From positions 1,118,501-1,182,500 of the forward strand of contig OX442320.1 of the NCBI GenBank assembly GCA_949358305.1: 64,000 bases of DNA, read 5' to 3'. The notes below the pieces were generated by a model that saw only the letters and a list, made by a program, of their open reading frames with translations, had not been told where the DNA came from and searched no databases. Both the position numbers and the translations under genes were made by a program. The DNA comes from Strigamia acuminata (lineage: Eukaryota > Arthropoda > Chilopoda > Geophilomorpha > Linotaeniidae). The stretch's first letter is position 1. Each line of letters begins with the position of its first letter. Positions 9,101-19,499 of the stretch are shown here, one piece after another.

Positions 9101-11151
9101 AGATCGAGGAATTTGCGGTTCAACCGGACGCGGAAGAATTGCGACCGAATCAGTCTGCACACGTGTCACCGGAAACGTCCAATGCCAGTTCCCCCGGCCT
9201 TTCACCACCGACTTCCCCAAATCGTTTCATCACGTTACGTAGGAAAGCCGGCCCGAACATTTTACAGCACACAATGCCAATCTTCGATCAGGGGCAAATG
9301 TCTCCATTGCCTCCTGGCGCAACACATGTTGCAGCTCCTTCTGCCGGCAAGACATCATTCTATTGGCGTTATGTCGGCGGAAACACAGCATTTCGTAAAT
9401 GGATTCGCGAAGAACATCTACGCAAAGATCAACAGCCAGGTTCGATAGACATCGACGTCTACTACTTCCCGGAACCCGGCCTCCGACTTCGATCTCGCAG
9501 AGACGTCGAAGAGTTCTGTGTTATGAACAATCTCCCTTACGACCCCGAGTTATTCTTTTTCGGCAATATGGAGCATACACTACCATTGATTCCTCCAGCT
9601 CGACATGCCGCTCACCTCTGTCGCACCGAACCGTCATCGTATGCGGAAATTCCCAAATTCGACGACGCTCCAAAGTGGCATGAAGCCATCGGTGAAGAGT
9701 TAGGAACTTTTAAGGAGCGGGAAATCTATGTCGAAGTGCCGAAACCGCCCGATACGACCATCCTGGGTTGCAAATGGATCTTCAAACTCAAATCAGATGC
9801 GACCGGCAAGATTACTCGATATCGTGCTCGACTTGTCGCCCAAGGCTTTCGCCAAACCTTCGGAATCGACTTCGACGAAGTCTTTAGTCCAGTTGTAAAT
9901 TTCGTCCTCATTCGTCTATTCTTTTGCCTTTTGGTAGTGCTACGAGGATGGAAAGATGCACACCTCGACGTCAAATGTGCATACCTGTACGGGGACCTGG
10001 AGCACAAGGTCTATATGCGCATCCCGGCAGGTGCCACCTGTAATCACCCCGACAACGTTTGGTTACTCGTGAAATCTCTTTACGGACTCCACCAGTCTGG
10101 CCGACAGTGGTATTTGAAACTGGACGAAGCACTTCGAGCCCTCGGATTCCGGAAAATGCCCGCATGCAATTGCGTTTACATCTACGGCAATTGCGCGGTT
10201 ATGTTAGTCTACGTCGATGATATTGTACTTTTCTACGCAGCCGACAGTGTTTTGGACCGGATTATTCGACTTATTACTTCGAAATTCGACATAGTCAACC
10301 TCGGCCCAATCACCAAACTGCTAGGAGTCGAGTTTATCCGCGAATTGGGACGCACTTACATCTCCCAACGTGCATACATCGCTAAACTCGTTCAGAAGTA
10401 CGGTACATCGACAAATCGACTCGTGAAAGTGCCAGTGACACCCGGAACAACATTAGTTCGAGCATCGACAGAGGACCTGATCGATTTTCCCTACCGCTCG
10501 CTTATCGGGTCACTGCTTTTTCTGGCATCACGAACTCGCCCCGACATCTTATTTTCCGTCATATCGCTTTCGCAATTCAACACTTGCTACGATAACACCC
10601 ACATCCGTGCGCTCCTTCAAGTTCTCCAGTACGTAGCAAATACTATTGATTACCGTATCGAACTTTCGAATTGTGCGTCAAGCCAATTATGGGCGTATAC
10701 GGATGCATCGTGGGCTAGCGATTTGGCGACATCTTTAAGTTTCGGTGGCTACATTACATATATCGGGAATGTGCCAATTGGCTGGTCGTGTCGAAAACAA
10801 TCGACTGTCGCGTGTTCAACTATGGAAGCCGAATTCCTCGCCCTAGTTGAATGCGTGAAGGAAACCTTTTGGCTCGATAACATCTTCACCGAATTCCCGA
10901 TTTTGAACCGCCTGTCTCGTCCGATTATTTACTCCGATGCCTTAGCCAGCATACAATTCACATCCAACGACGTGGAAAACTCGAAGACGAAGCATATCCG
11001 CGTCAAGTATCACTGGCTCAGGAAATGGTTTACGGCAGGCTGTTTTGATCTCCGAAAAGTGTCCAGCGAGCACAACGTCGCGGACATATTCACTAAGTGG
11101 CTCAGTTCTGAGCGTCTTCAGTCGTTGATCTCCCGTGTGTTCCGACTTTAG
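6109..11151 (+). CDS. copia-C1 Gag-Pol polyprotein, intact
   Basis: Single 1,680-codon frame encoding all copia proteins in the order Gag, protease, integrase, RT, RNase H. The first ATG is 6109; the ATG at 6142 (MQKTMETTVSRIP) is an alternative start and begins the strongly Gag-like sequence. Visible motifs are a CCHC knuckle from C243 (CFNCNEMGHYANKC), protease D332 in VDCGATDHV, the integrase finger WHSRLGHLH...CNDC (588-623), integrase D654, D717 and E753 with the D35E spacing, RT YVDDIVLF (near 1370) and RNase H YTDASWAS (near 1532). A low-complexity Pro/Ser/Thr linker separates protease from integrase, and an acidic linker separates integrase from RT. There is no internal stop or frameshift. 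The length is within the family range, and the element looks competent. Confidence 0.95.
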   Translation: MLCAVRRVFATMQKTMETTVSRIPILSVGNYEPWQRAMRMLLKSEGLWRHVTEEKEADHLLTLTDKEKERYMVKKDKALGHIYMYVSEPKRSALDNCDTPKQAWDVLAKAYAPSSRARRAALRSEFLTLHLEPNEEMQDFINRVDHFVRQLADIKEVTTDDHHAYQYLNRLPPEYAQATFAIYHWPDPEFTPTKVAEQLISEYLRLKPMGLHNVHSSSVHSSVKGQQSRKNSRPRRPLSEIKCFNCNEMGHYANKCPHPRREDHNQPPASASFQRSRSKSKKRNKNAAPKPDDTRPRGCSRPTREGTFFASAPQAPARPVAHFMQSNEWIVDCGATDHVSYVRAWFTDFVDIVPFDIELGQGKSKVTGKGNVRLLTRIDDCNCIVNLTNVFFAPNFEANLISVSKIDKTRHHIHFYNGEVNIYQSDIRSSILRAKEKAGLYYVDGLCSTPSVSAVISTPVSTIIPTPIQQTPALTYVTTEVDFENIPKPKKGKSRQGGNTDFRIEMPPIPKQIQNQISNPTQSLPVPQSTPIQPDPPIQSYSNVLQSIPTTPLPDTPPAIPPPPSNPSKSPKKAIANPATVKDATGLWHSRLGHLHTNAMRLLANNEQVYGMEPGEVKQELACNDCRLAKSIKISHKPDLHPSTTKALDLLHMDVWGPAPATSFGGARFVLTIIDDATRYAWITPLAQKSQVFACFKDFAARVERVANTTIKAIRTDRGGEFMSNEFERYLKDKGIQGQRTNPSSPQMNGTAERINRTMADNIRAIHEETKLPAGLWAELAVTFAYIKNRSPHSRLKNQVPYVLWRERALSLRHLRKIGSKCWVHYTAPGRKKLDPRAWEGYLVGYAVATRGYRIWNPIDNKVTESAHVRIDEHQSYRKSLRSVPNGNNESFYEPNNEQQRVSFNDTIEYANWSIKPASDDEHSISEDKSVSKSASKSKTPPIPIVHIPPPSTPERQLLELCASTLPTPARGSVSHPITNEEHEQIAEGQDTDDDAEQIEEFAVQPDAEELRPNQSAHVSPETSNASSPGLSPPTSPNRFITLRRKAGPNILQHTMPIFDQGQMSPLPPGATHVAAPSAGKTSFYWRYVGGNTAFRKWIREEHLRKDQQPGSIDIDVYYFPEPGLRLRSRRDVEEFCVMNNLPYDPELFFFGNMEHTLPLIPPARHAAHLCRTEPSSYAEIPKFDDAPKWHEAIGEELGTFKEREIYVEVPKPPDTTILGCKWIFKLKSDATGKITRYRARLVAQGFRQTFGIDFDEVFSPVVNFVLIRLFFCLLVVLRGWKDAHLDVKCAYLYGDLEHKVYMRIPAGATCNHPDNVWLLVKSLYGLHQSGRQWYLKLDEALRALGFRKMPACNCVYIYGNCAVMLVYVDDIVLFYAADSVLDRIIRLITSKFDIVNLGPITKLLGVEFIRELGRTYISQRAYIAKLVQKYGTSTNRLVKVPVTPGTTLVRASTEDLIDFPYRSLIGSLLFLASRTRPDILFSVISLSQFNTCYDNTHIRALLQVLQYVANTIDYRIELSNCASSQLWAYTDASWASDLATSLSFGGYITYIGNVPIGWSCRKQSTVACSTMEAEFLALVECVKETFWLDNIFTEFPILNRLSRPIIYSDALASIQFTSNDVENSKTKHIRVKYHWLRKWFTAGCFDLRKVSSEHNVADIFTKWLSSERLQSLISRVFRL

Positions 11152-11347
11152 ACTTTATCGTGACATTCTTTCGTTATTTACCCGACTTCGAGGATCACCG
11201 AGTTTCTGCGGGAATATTCGGGCCTACGTGGCGTTTTCAATAACAGTACCCGGCTCGGCGATTCGACTTTATTGTTTATTTTCGATTATCTTTATCTACT
11301 GTAACTCCAGTAACTGTTTTTCGTTTCCCCTGATTCTATCTCCATCG

Positions 11348-11358
11348 AAAGGGGGAAT
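11348..11358 (+). promoter_or_regulatory. Polypurine tract of copia-C1
   Basis: AAAGGGGGAAT sits immediately before the 3' LTR and is the plus-strand primer site of the element. The 200 bases between the gag-pol stop and this tract are non-coding. Confidence 0.88.
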
Positions 11359-11914
11359 TGTTGGCCTATTGGACCGCCAGTTGTGTCGATGTGACATAAA
11401 ATCTGTGTCGATGTGACATAAAATCACATTCTCATTGCCTAATTATCTAATCTCGATGTATTTATCCCGTACTTATTTATATCCGATGATATTTGCTTAT
11501 TTAGATATTTTACATTTGTTTATTACTATTTAACACACAGTATCATGCTGTGTCCAGTGTTTTCTCTTAATTCAAGCTTTGTTTGATTATGTAATTCGTT
11601 TTCACGACACCAGGTGTCGTTAGTATTCTCATCACCTTCCAAGATGGCGGCGACCATCGCTTTGGCTCTCGCCCTTATGTTTTCACTTTGTAATGACTTC
11701 ATTTGTAAGTATTTTGGTTTAGTAAACTTATTTTTATGTTTTTAAACACTGCCTGGTTTATTGCACGACATATAAGCGCATTTGCGCGGTCGTTTTATTC
11801 GTTTTTCGCTCCCGACGTCGCCCACACGTTCGTACGAGTAGTGCGACGCCTTTGCGACGTTACACTCGAAGTTTCGAGTGCTTTTTGGTCGTTTTCCTCT
11901 GCTACCGACCTACA
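11359..11914 (+). repeat. 3' LTR of copia-C1
   Basis: A 556-bp copy of the 5' LTR with the same TGTTGG and CTACA ends, the same 22-bp tandem repeat (11382-11425), the same CAAGATGGCGGC motif (11640-11651) and the same short ORF. It is followed by the target duplication GGTTC at 11915-11919. Confidence 0.95.
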
Positions 11915-14900
11915 GGTTCGGTGCGACAGAGGTGAGCGGCATGTCGAGCTGGAGGAATCAACGGTAGCGTATGCTCCATGTTGCCGAAAAAGAATAACTC
12001 GGGGTCGTAAGGGAGATTGTTCATAACACAGAACTCTTCGACGTCTCTGCGAGATCGAAGTCGTAGGCCGGGTTCGGGAAAGTAATAGACGTCGATATCT
12101 ATCAAACCTGGCTGTTGATCTTTGCGTAGATGTTCTTCGCGAATCCATCTACGAAATACTGTGTTTCCGCCGACATAACGCCAATAGAATGATGTCTTGC
12201 CGGCAGAAAGAGCTGCAACATGTGTTGCGCCAGGAGGCAATGGAGACATTTGCCCCTGATCGAAGATTGGCATTGTGTGCTGTAAAATATTCGGACCGGC
12301 TTTCCTACGTAACGTGATGAAACGATTTGGGGAAGTCGGTGGTGAAAGGCCGGGGGAACTGGCATTGGACGTTTCCGGTGACACATGTGCAGACTGATTC
12401 GGTCGCAATTCTTCCGCGTCCGGTTGAACCGCAAATTCTTCAATCTGCTCAGCGTCATCGTCGGTGTCGTCCCCAATTGGTCCTGCAGCGGCCTCTTCAT
12501 TTTCTTCGTTAGTGATCGGATGTGATATGGAATGACGAATTGGAGTTGGCAATGTCGATGCGCAAAGTTCCAATAATTGTCGTTCCGGTGTAGTTGGCGG
12601 GGGAATATGAACGATCTGCATAGGTGGCGTCTTTGATTTAGAAGCCGACTTGGATACAGATTTTTCTTCGGATATCGAATGCTCATCATCTGATGCTGGC
12701 TTGATCGACCAGTCCGCATATTGGATGGTGTCGTTGAATGACACTCTTTGTTGTTCATTGTTGGGTTCATAGAAGGATTCGTTGTTGCCATTTGGTACGC
12801 TTCGTAGAAACTTGCGATACGATTGATGTTCGTCTATGCGAACGTGGGCTGATTCGGTGACTTTATTGTCGATGGGATTCCAAATCCTGTAGCCACGTGT
12901 CGCGACCGCGTACCCAACGAGGTATCCTTCCCATGCGCGTGGCTCAAGCTTTTTACGGCCTGGCGCCGTGTAGTGGACCCAACATTTAGATCCGATCTTT
13001 CGTAAGTGTCGTAAAGATAGTGCTCGTTCACGCCATAGTACATATGGGACTTGATTTTTCAAGCGTGAATGAGGACTTCTATTCTTGATATAAGCGAAGG
13101 TTACTGCAAGCTCTGCCCATAGACCGGCCGGAAGTTTGGTTTCTTCATGAATCGCGCGGATGTTGTCTGCCATCGTTCTGTTAATGCGTTCGGCCGTTCC
13201 ATTCATCTGTGGGCTCGATGGGTTCGTTCGCTGTCCTTGGATCCCTTTGTCTTTCAAGTAGCGCTCGAATTCATTTGACATGAACTCGCCGCCACGGTCT
13301 GTGCGAATGGCTTTGATTGTTGTATTCGCAACCCGTTCGACTCTCGCGGCGAAGTCCTTAAAGCATGCGAAGACTTGGGACTTCTGCGCCAATGGGGTGA
13401 TCCAAGTATATCTCGTGGCATCATCTATGATCGTTAGAACGAAACAAGCTCCACCGAAAGATGTTGCAGGAGCCGGCCCCCACACGTCCATATGCAGGAG
13501 GTCGAGTGCTTTGGTAGTACTCGGGTGAAGATCCGGCTTGTGGGAAATTTTAATCGATTTTGCAAGACGACAGTCATTGCAAGCGAGTTCTTGTTTTACT
13601 TCTCCCGGTTCCATTCCGTATACTTGTTCGTTGTTTGCCAACAGGCGCATTGCATTTGTGTGCAAATGCCCTAATCTGCTATGCCATAGACCCGTAGCAT
13701 CCTTTACGGTTGCAGGATTAGCAATTGCCTTCTTTGGTGATGTAGAAGGATTATTGCGGGGAGGTGTGGCAGGAGGAGCATTCGGAACTGGCGTTGTCGG
13801 GATGGATTGGAGAACGTTGGAATAGGATTGGATAGGAGGGTCTGGTTGGACATTGGTGGATTTGGGAGCAGTTTGAGACTGGATAGGATTGACGATTTGA
13901 TTCGGAATTTGCTTCGGAATTGGTGGCATTTGAATTCGAAAATCCGTAATATAGTCTTGACCCGATTTGCCCCTTTTCGGTTTCGGAATGTTCTCAAAAT
14001 CCACTTCTGTGGTGACATAAGTCTGAACTGGCGGTTGCTGAATTGGTGGCGGAATTGTCGTCGACACCGAAGTTGAAACCGTCGTAGACACAGAAGGTGT
14101 TGAACATAAACCGTCCACATAATATAATCCTGCCTTCTCCTTTGCCCGGAGAATAGAGCTCCGAATGTCCGATTGGTAGATATTGACTTCACCGTTGTAG
14201 AAGTGTATGTGATGACGCGTTTTATCAATTTTGGAAACCGAAATCAAATTGGCTTCGAAGTTCGGTGCAAAAAGTACATTCGTCAAATTCACAATACAAT
14301 TGCAGTCATCTATCCTGGTTAGAAGTCGGACATTTTCTTTTCCAGTCACCTTGGACTTGCCTTGTCCGAGTTCGATGTCGAATGGCACGATGTCAACAAA
14401 ATCCGTAAACCAAGCTCGAACATAGGAGACGTGGTCCGTCGCGCCACAGTCGACAATCCATTCATTGGATTGCATGAAATGTGCAACTGGGCGCGCTGGG
14501 GCTTGTGGGGCACTGGCGAAGAATGTCCCTTCTCGTGTTGGACGAGAACAACCTCGCGGACGCGTATCATCCGGTTTTGGCGCGGAGTTTTTGTTGCGCT
14601 TCTTGTTCTTGCTTCGAGAGCGTTGGAAAGAAGCCGATGCCGTGGGTTGATTGTGATCCTCCCGTCGTGGATGGGGACACTTGTTCGCGTAGTGGCCCAT
14701 CTCATTACAGTTGAAACATTTAATTTCGGATAAAGGTCGACGAGGACGGGAATTCTTCCAGGATTGTTGGCCTTTTACAGACGAATGCACAGAAGACGAG
14801 TGTACATTATGCAGTCCCATCGGTTTTAATCGTAGATATTCGGCAATCAACTGTTCAGCAACTTTGGTCGGTGTGAAGTCCTGATCAGGCCAATGATATA

Positions 14901-15444
14901 TGGCAAACGTTGCTTGTGCGTATTCGGGCGGGAGTCGGTTGAGGTATTGATATGCGTGGTGATCATCTGTCGTAACCTCTTTGATATCGGCTAATTGACG
15001 AACAAAATGATCCACTCGATTAATAAAATCCTGCATTTCCTCACTGGGTTCGAGATGTAAAGTCAGGAACTCCGATCTCAATGCTGCCCGTCGTGCCCGC
15101 GAACTAGGCGCGTACGCTTTTGCCAGCACATCCCATGCCTGTTTGGGAGTATCACAATTGTCCAGGGCTGAACGTTTCGGTTCGCTGACATACATGTAGA
15201 TGTGTCCGAGAGCTTTGTCCTTTTTAACCATGTAACGTTCTTTTTCCTTCTCAGTTAATGTCAAGAGATGGTCGGCCTCCTTCTCCTCCGTTACATGCCT
15301 CCAAAGGCCCTCGGATTTCAAAAGCATCCGCATCGCCCTCTGCCAGGGCTCGTAATTCCCGACAGAGAGGATGGGAATTCTGCTGACCGTCGTTTCCGTT
15401 GTCTTTTGCATCGTTTCGAAGATTCGGCACACCACGCAAAGCAC
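11915..15444 (-). CDS. copia-C2 Gag-protease-integrase polyprotein, cut by copia-C1
   Basis: Open minus-strand frame of about 1,175 codons, close in sequence to the copia-C1 protein. It starts at 15444 or more likely at the in-frame ATG at 15411 (MQKTTETTVSRIP). It contains Gag, the CCHC knuckle CFNCNEMGHYANKC, protease VDCGATDHV, the integrase HHCC finger, the DDE core (RTDRGGEF, NGTAERINRT) and the acidic linker. It breaks after HAAHLCRTEP, where copia-C1 inserted. The RT continuation is at 4632-3964. The frame has no stops, so C2 was itself young when hit. The linker differs from C1 by small in-frame changes. Confidence 0.92.
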
Positions 15445-15936
15445 ACGGACTCAGAGAAATGGTATAACGGCGATCGAAGCACTTCACTAAATCACAAAAG
15501 GTGTGTACGAATGTTTGTTCACACAATGTCGTTGCACTTATCACAAATTCACCTCCCTCGTGGTTCAAAGCGGATATCACCCGAAGGGGAGCCGATGCTA
15601 CAATCGGCTGAGAACCTAAAGCAAGTGTCCCCCTAGCTTCCTTTATAGCCACCTGGGGCTGCGGGAGTGCTAGGTGGCGCAGGGCTCAGCCTTGCTCTAG
15701 AATACGAACACCGCTTGGACAGACTTGTCCGTAGGGCAGTGTCGATGCTAAAGGATCCCTCTCCAAAATACCCACTTAAATTTAACAGAGTTTCACGAAA
15801 TGGAGGAGAAATAGATGAATCGCTGTGGATTGTCACACAGCCTCGTGCAATCAGATAACACGGCACAGTTCTCTCGAAGAACTGAGAAAAACGCAATTTG
15901 GATTCGAAAATCCAAATTCTTCTCATTAAATGAGGC
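15445..15936 (-). other. copia-C2 leader, cut by the BEL element
   Basis: Matches the copia-C1 leader in reverse (C1 about 5610-6108), through the block where C1 has a cgatttaaatcg palindrome and C2 has a shorter form. Homology stops at 15936/15937 exactly where a new TGTTGCAAAC end begins. The first part of the C2 leader and its 5' LTR are therefore missing here and expected on the far side of the inserted element. Confidence 0.8.
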
Positions 15937-17205
15937 TGTTGCAAACAGTGTGGAAATATTTTGGAAATTGCATTTATTGCTGTGTTTTTTGTCATATTAA
16001 ATATTCATAGTGTAGTGGAATTTTTGCCTATTATTTTCATTTATTGCTTTTCAGGTTTTTGCATTATTAAACTATTAAAGTGCTTTCTAGTGTTTGAGTT
16101 GTGTAAGATTAGATAATTCATTATTGTTTTCATTTATTTACAGTGTTTCATTTTGGTTTTATCTTATTTTACTATTTTTTCATGCTTGATTTTGAATTTC
16201 GCTCAATTTTCAGTGTTATCGCCGAATCACAGTTCAGTTGCGCTATACGCGTGACGTCATTTTTCGAGACCTAGTTCGCTTTTGTTTGAACTTCTAACTC
16301 TTAGTTTTATTGGTTTCAAACCTTCTAGAATTTTTATTGCTGTTGTTCTTGACTATTTTGGTGCTGAACTGTCGATTGGTGCACTCAAAATTGGCCCTTG
16401 TGCGACCGTTTGGCTTGAACGAACGTTCGTTGTCGGCTCCCGGCAAGGCGGTGCCGACGATGTTCGTTTCGTTCCGTATACGTTTGATATTGATTATTCT
16501 TTTCATTAACGTGTTGATTTTGTGCTGGAAATTACTTTTCCTTTATTTTATTGTGATTACCAAGTAGTTTTTATTCTGTATTGAGATTTTGTATTTCTTA
16601 TGTGCGTATTTTACCGCCAATTTGATTCACGACGGGTGCCATCTTGGATTTCTATGTGATTTATATTTTAAATCTTTTTTATTCTTGATTTATAATAACC
16701 TATATTATTATACTATTCTTTTGCGCTGTATTTCATTGTATTTTGCTGAATTTCATTACATTCTGTGCGATTCTGATTTCAAATCTGTTTCCAACCGAAC
16801 AATACTCGTTCGTGATTGGTCGAACCGAATCTTGAGATGCGAACATCGTTTTTCTGTGATTTTAGCATTGTTTTATTGATTTAAGAACATTGTTATGATT
16901 GTATTATTTATTCTCTGTTTCTTCGTGCACATTTTGGTGTATTTTATTCCGTATTTAGTGTTTTTTTCGTGTAATGCCAAACTTGCTGTAATTTTCGTTT
17001 TCCTCCGTTGCCATGACAACGGAGAATTTTGTATCTGTATTTCGCCGCTAATCTGTTCGGCGCGTGCTGTTATCGGTATTGCGCATGTGCGGCTCCCTTG
17101 AGGGCCAATTACATTCGTGTATTTTATTCAGTTATTACTTTACCGTGAATTAAAGAAGTTGTTTAGTTTTAACTCCTGAATTTATTCATTTGCACAGCCA
17201 TTACA
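15937..17205 (+). repeat. Probable 5' LTR of the BEL/Pao element
   Basis: The left end TGTTGCAAACAG is fixed by the break in copia-C2. The right end is a guess: GCCATTACA at 17197-17205 gives a matching ACA end, followed three bases later by TGGATTGAG, which could start a primer site whose tRNA I do not recognise. The 1.27-kb stretch is T-rich and has no credible gene. A YY1-like CAAGATGGC reads on minus near 16645. No second copy exists in the window to confirm it. Confidence 0.4.
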
Positions 17206-18390
17206 ATGTGGATTGAGTAGTTAATTTTTTCTAAGGCCAGCAAATGTTGTTGCCTCTTCTTGGATACCTGATGCTGCGGATTCTAGCATTGTTTCATCTC
17301 CTCAACAATTGGATTTATTTCGGATTATCTTCTTTTCCATGTGGTTTTCGTACGAACATCAACACTATACGATTCTGCTCGAGCTTTTGTGAAGTGCAAC
17401 TTGTGCTGGCTCGACGTTCCTTTCAGTCTATTTTGTCCGACCGCAACATAGAATCTGAAGTTTTGGTTGCCGTGACCAGGATTCCGTCTGCTATTCGTGA
17501 GTTTTTCCAGTGCATCATCAATACGTTTCGAAATGTGTTTGGTGTGACGGAGGATCAATACGTTCGTGTTTCGTCACCCGTGTCAAGAGTCAACGTTCAA
17601 CGTGACAGAAGTTACGACGGGGTCTTTTTTGGAGGCGAAAACGAACAAAAGTGTGTCTGCAGTTGGAGTTCAAGGTCGCGATACAGGATAACACAACGCG
17701 CTACAGGGAAGAGTCGATTCTCCACTGAAGAAAATTTAATTTCTCTTGTTTTGCATGCAATCTTGTTATTTTTGGGGATTTTGGATAATGGAGTGAATTC
17801 TATTGGGTATCTTTTGAGTGTGTTGTTGCATTTGTTGGTCTTTAGGATTATTTCGATAAAAGTGTCTTTTTTGCAAGTTTTAAAGTGTGTTTTCATTTTG
17901 TGTTTAGTTCTCCACTATAACCGCCATAAGCGGGGGAGATTTAGTTTGTTTAGAGTAAAATTGACTAGTTTCACGCTGCATGAGCTGTCAATTAAGTCAA
18001 AATTTTAAGTTAGGGGTTATTGGCGTGCTTTGTTGCAAAACGAACCGTCAATTATTTTCAAAGTGTGCAGGGTAATTGTGTCACGTTTTATTTACGTACA
18101 CAAAACCGCTCAAATTTTTGGTCATCCTCGATTGGCCAAACATTTGATATTCTAAAATTCTCATGTGTCACCAAGGACCGTGAAAATTGAGTGCTTTTTG
18201 GGGGATAAAATTAAAAAGTTTATTCTCTTTAAAGTTAAAACAAAAACCGTGAAAATTGAGAAATTTTTGGGGGATAAAATTACAAGGTTTATTCTCTTAA
18301 AAATTAAAACAAAGTTGAATTGTCATGCCCGTTTTTATCTGTTCTTTCCAAATTTCACAGCCGAATTTTTTGTGAGAGAGGACAGAGAAA
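17206..18390 (+). other. BEL leader region with a tandem duplication
   Basis: About 1.2 kb before gag. A unit of roughly 69 bp with the core accgtgaaaattgag and GGGGGATAAAATTA is repeated at about 18178-18246 and 18247-18315. A 254-codon hydrophobic plus-strand frame spans 17244-18008, but it follows from the T-rich composition and shows no domain. Confidence 0.45.
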
Positions 18391-19431
18391 ATGGCGGAAC
18401 CTACAATGAGAGATCTTCTAACTGAGGATCAAATCGAAGTGCTACAACAACGTTGGGAATCGCAAGTCACTGCAATGAATCATTTGTTGTCTATATCGGA
18501 GAAGACAGCAGATCCAGGTGAACTGGAAGCGCTGGTGCAAACTGCGAACCCAAAAGAAACTAGAATTGTTGGTGCTTTGAATGATCTACAGGAATATTCG
18601 GATCACAACTATTATCTAGAATGCATTGACAAGCTTGAGACTATGCAAGCAAGAGTTGATCTTCTTCGCACGAGATACGAAATTTCAAAGCGATCACTTC
18701 CAACTTTGGGAGGAAGATTAAATACGTCGACAAGCTCAACCCAGAATACAACCTTGAACGCGACAGCAACGTTTAGAAAAAATTCGAAGCTGCCCAAACT
18801 GGATTCCGTAAAATTCGACGGAGATATTTTGAAGTACAGAACATTTAAAAGCAACTTCGAGACCTCCGTACACAAGGATCCAGACCTAAGTAACGTTGAA
18901 AAACTCCAGTATTTACAAACCATGTGCACTGGAGAAGCGGCAATTCTCATCTCCACTTTTCCCCTGATCGAGGAATCATATGACCTGGCCAGGGAAGAAC
19001 TCGAAAGACATTTTGGTGATGAGGATGCCCAACAAACTGCGTTAATAAAATCAATTCGAGAATTAAAATCTGTTACGAGTGTATATCCAACGAAAGCGAT
19101 AAAAACGAATTTGACTAAGATTTCTGCGACTATTAGACTTCTCGAGCAACTTAAGATTCCAATTCAAACTTCCGGAGCTTTCTTATTGCCCGACATAATT
19201 AGCAAGTTTCCAACTTCAATGGCATTAAGATTTTACCAAGTTCACGGAATTCAGAATAAGAACATTGTTACATTGCTCAATTTCTTTGTGAATGAGGTTG
19301 CGATGGCCGAACGAACTGAAAACGTTTCTGAAAAATTGAAAAAAGACAAGTGTTGTTGGAAAAACGGTTCCGTGGGGCCACACACTAAATGGGCAATCCA
19401 TGATTTCAGCTCAAAAATTAAAAAAGGTTAA
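18391..19431 (+). CDS. BEL/Pao Gag protein, 3' truncated
   Basis: Frame of 346 codons starting MAEPTMRDLLTEDQIEVLQQ. Residues about 130-300 have the features of the Pao-type gag domain (DUF1759): LPKLDSVKFDGDILKYRTFKS, then a pattern like NVEKLQYLQTMCTGEAA and an EELERHFGDE motif. The N-terminal 100 residues are helical and charged, as usual in this family. The protein should continue into zinc knuckles and a protease, but after about residue 320 the sequence no longer looks like Gag and stops at 19431. I infer truncation by the adjoining Polinton; the last 20-30 codons are probably foreign DNA. Confidence 0.8.
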   Translation: MAEPTMRDLLTEDQIEVLQQRWESQVTAMNHLLSISEKTADPGELEALVQTANPKETRIVGALNDLQEYSDHNYYLECIDKLETMQARVDLLRTRYEISKRSLPTLGGRLNTSTSSTQNTTLNATATFRKNSKLPKLDSVKFDGDILKYRTFKSNFETSVHKDPDLSNVEKLQYLQTMCTGEAAILISTFPLIEESYDLAREELERHFGDEDAQQTALIKSIRELKSVTSVYPTKAIKTNLTKISATIRLLEQLKIPIQTSGAFLLPDIISKFPTSMALRFYQVHGIQNKNIVTLLNFFVNEVAMAERTENVSEKLKKDKCCWKNGSVGPHTKWAIHDFSSKIKKG

Positions 19432-19469
19432 AATGAGGAAGTGGTTCGAGGGCGGGAGAATGGGAATGT

Positions 19470-19489
19470 TTAGGTTAGGTTATGTTAGG
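19470..19489 (+). repeat. Short telomere-type TTAGG run
   Basis: TTAGG TTAGG TTATG TTAGG, four five-base units of which one is changed. TTAGG is the ancestral arthropod telomere repeat. It lies at the junction between the truncated BEL gag and the AT-rich flank of the Polinton. Confidence 0.6.
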
Positions 19490-19499
19490 TTGTCCCGCA

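Larger units (their letters stand above)
4633..11914 (+). mobile_element. Complete copia-C1 LTR retrotransposon
   Basis: A 7,282-bp Ty1/copia element with both 556-bp LTRs, an initiator-tRNA primer site, a 0.9-kb leader, one uninterrupted gag-pol frame, a polypurine tract and a five-base target duplication. The two LTRs read the same wherever I compared them, so insertion is recent. Nothing essential is visibly missing, so it may be autonomous. It is inserted in reverse orientation into the pol gene of the closely related copia-C2. Confidence 0.95.
15937..19400 (+). mobile_element. BEL/Pao LTR retrotransposon, 5' part
   Basis: Begins at the break in the C2 leader with a TG end, followed by T-rich sequence of LTR and leader type and then a Pao-type gag gene. 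No protease, RT or integrase follows. The gag frame is replaced near its end by unrelated AT-rich DNA leading into a Polinton, so the rest is either deleted or displaced beyond the window. The right boundary is uncertain, between about 19340 and 19440. Confidence 0.65.

Noticed and set aside
12102-12791. 229-codon minus frame inside copia-C2
   Set aside because: Overlaps the real polyprotein in another frame and reads as Arg/His-rich shadow sequence.
17244-18008. 254-codon hydrophobic plus-strand frame before BEL gag
   Set aside because: T-rich DNA gives hydrophobic frames by chance; no domain, and it lies in what should be leader.
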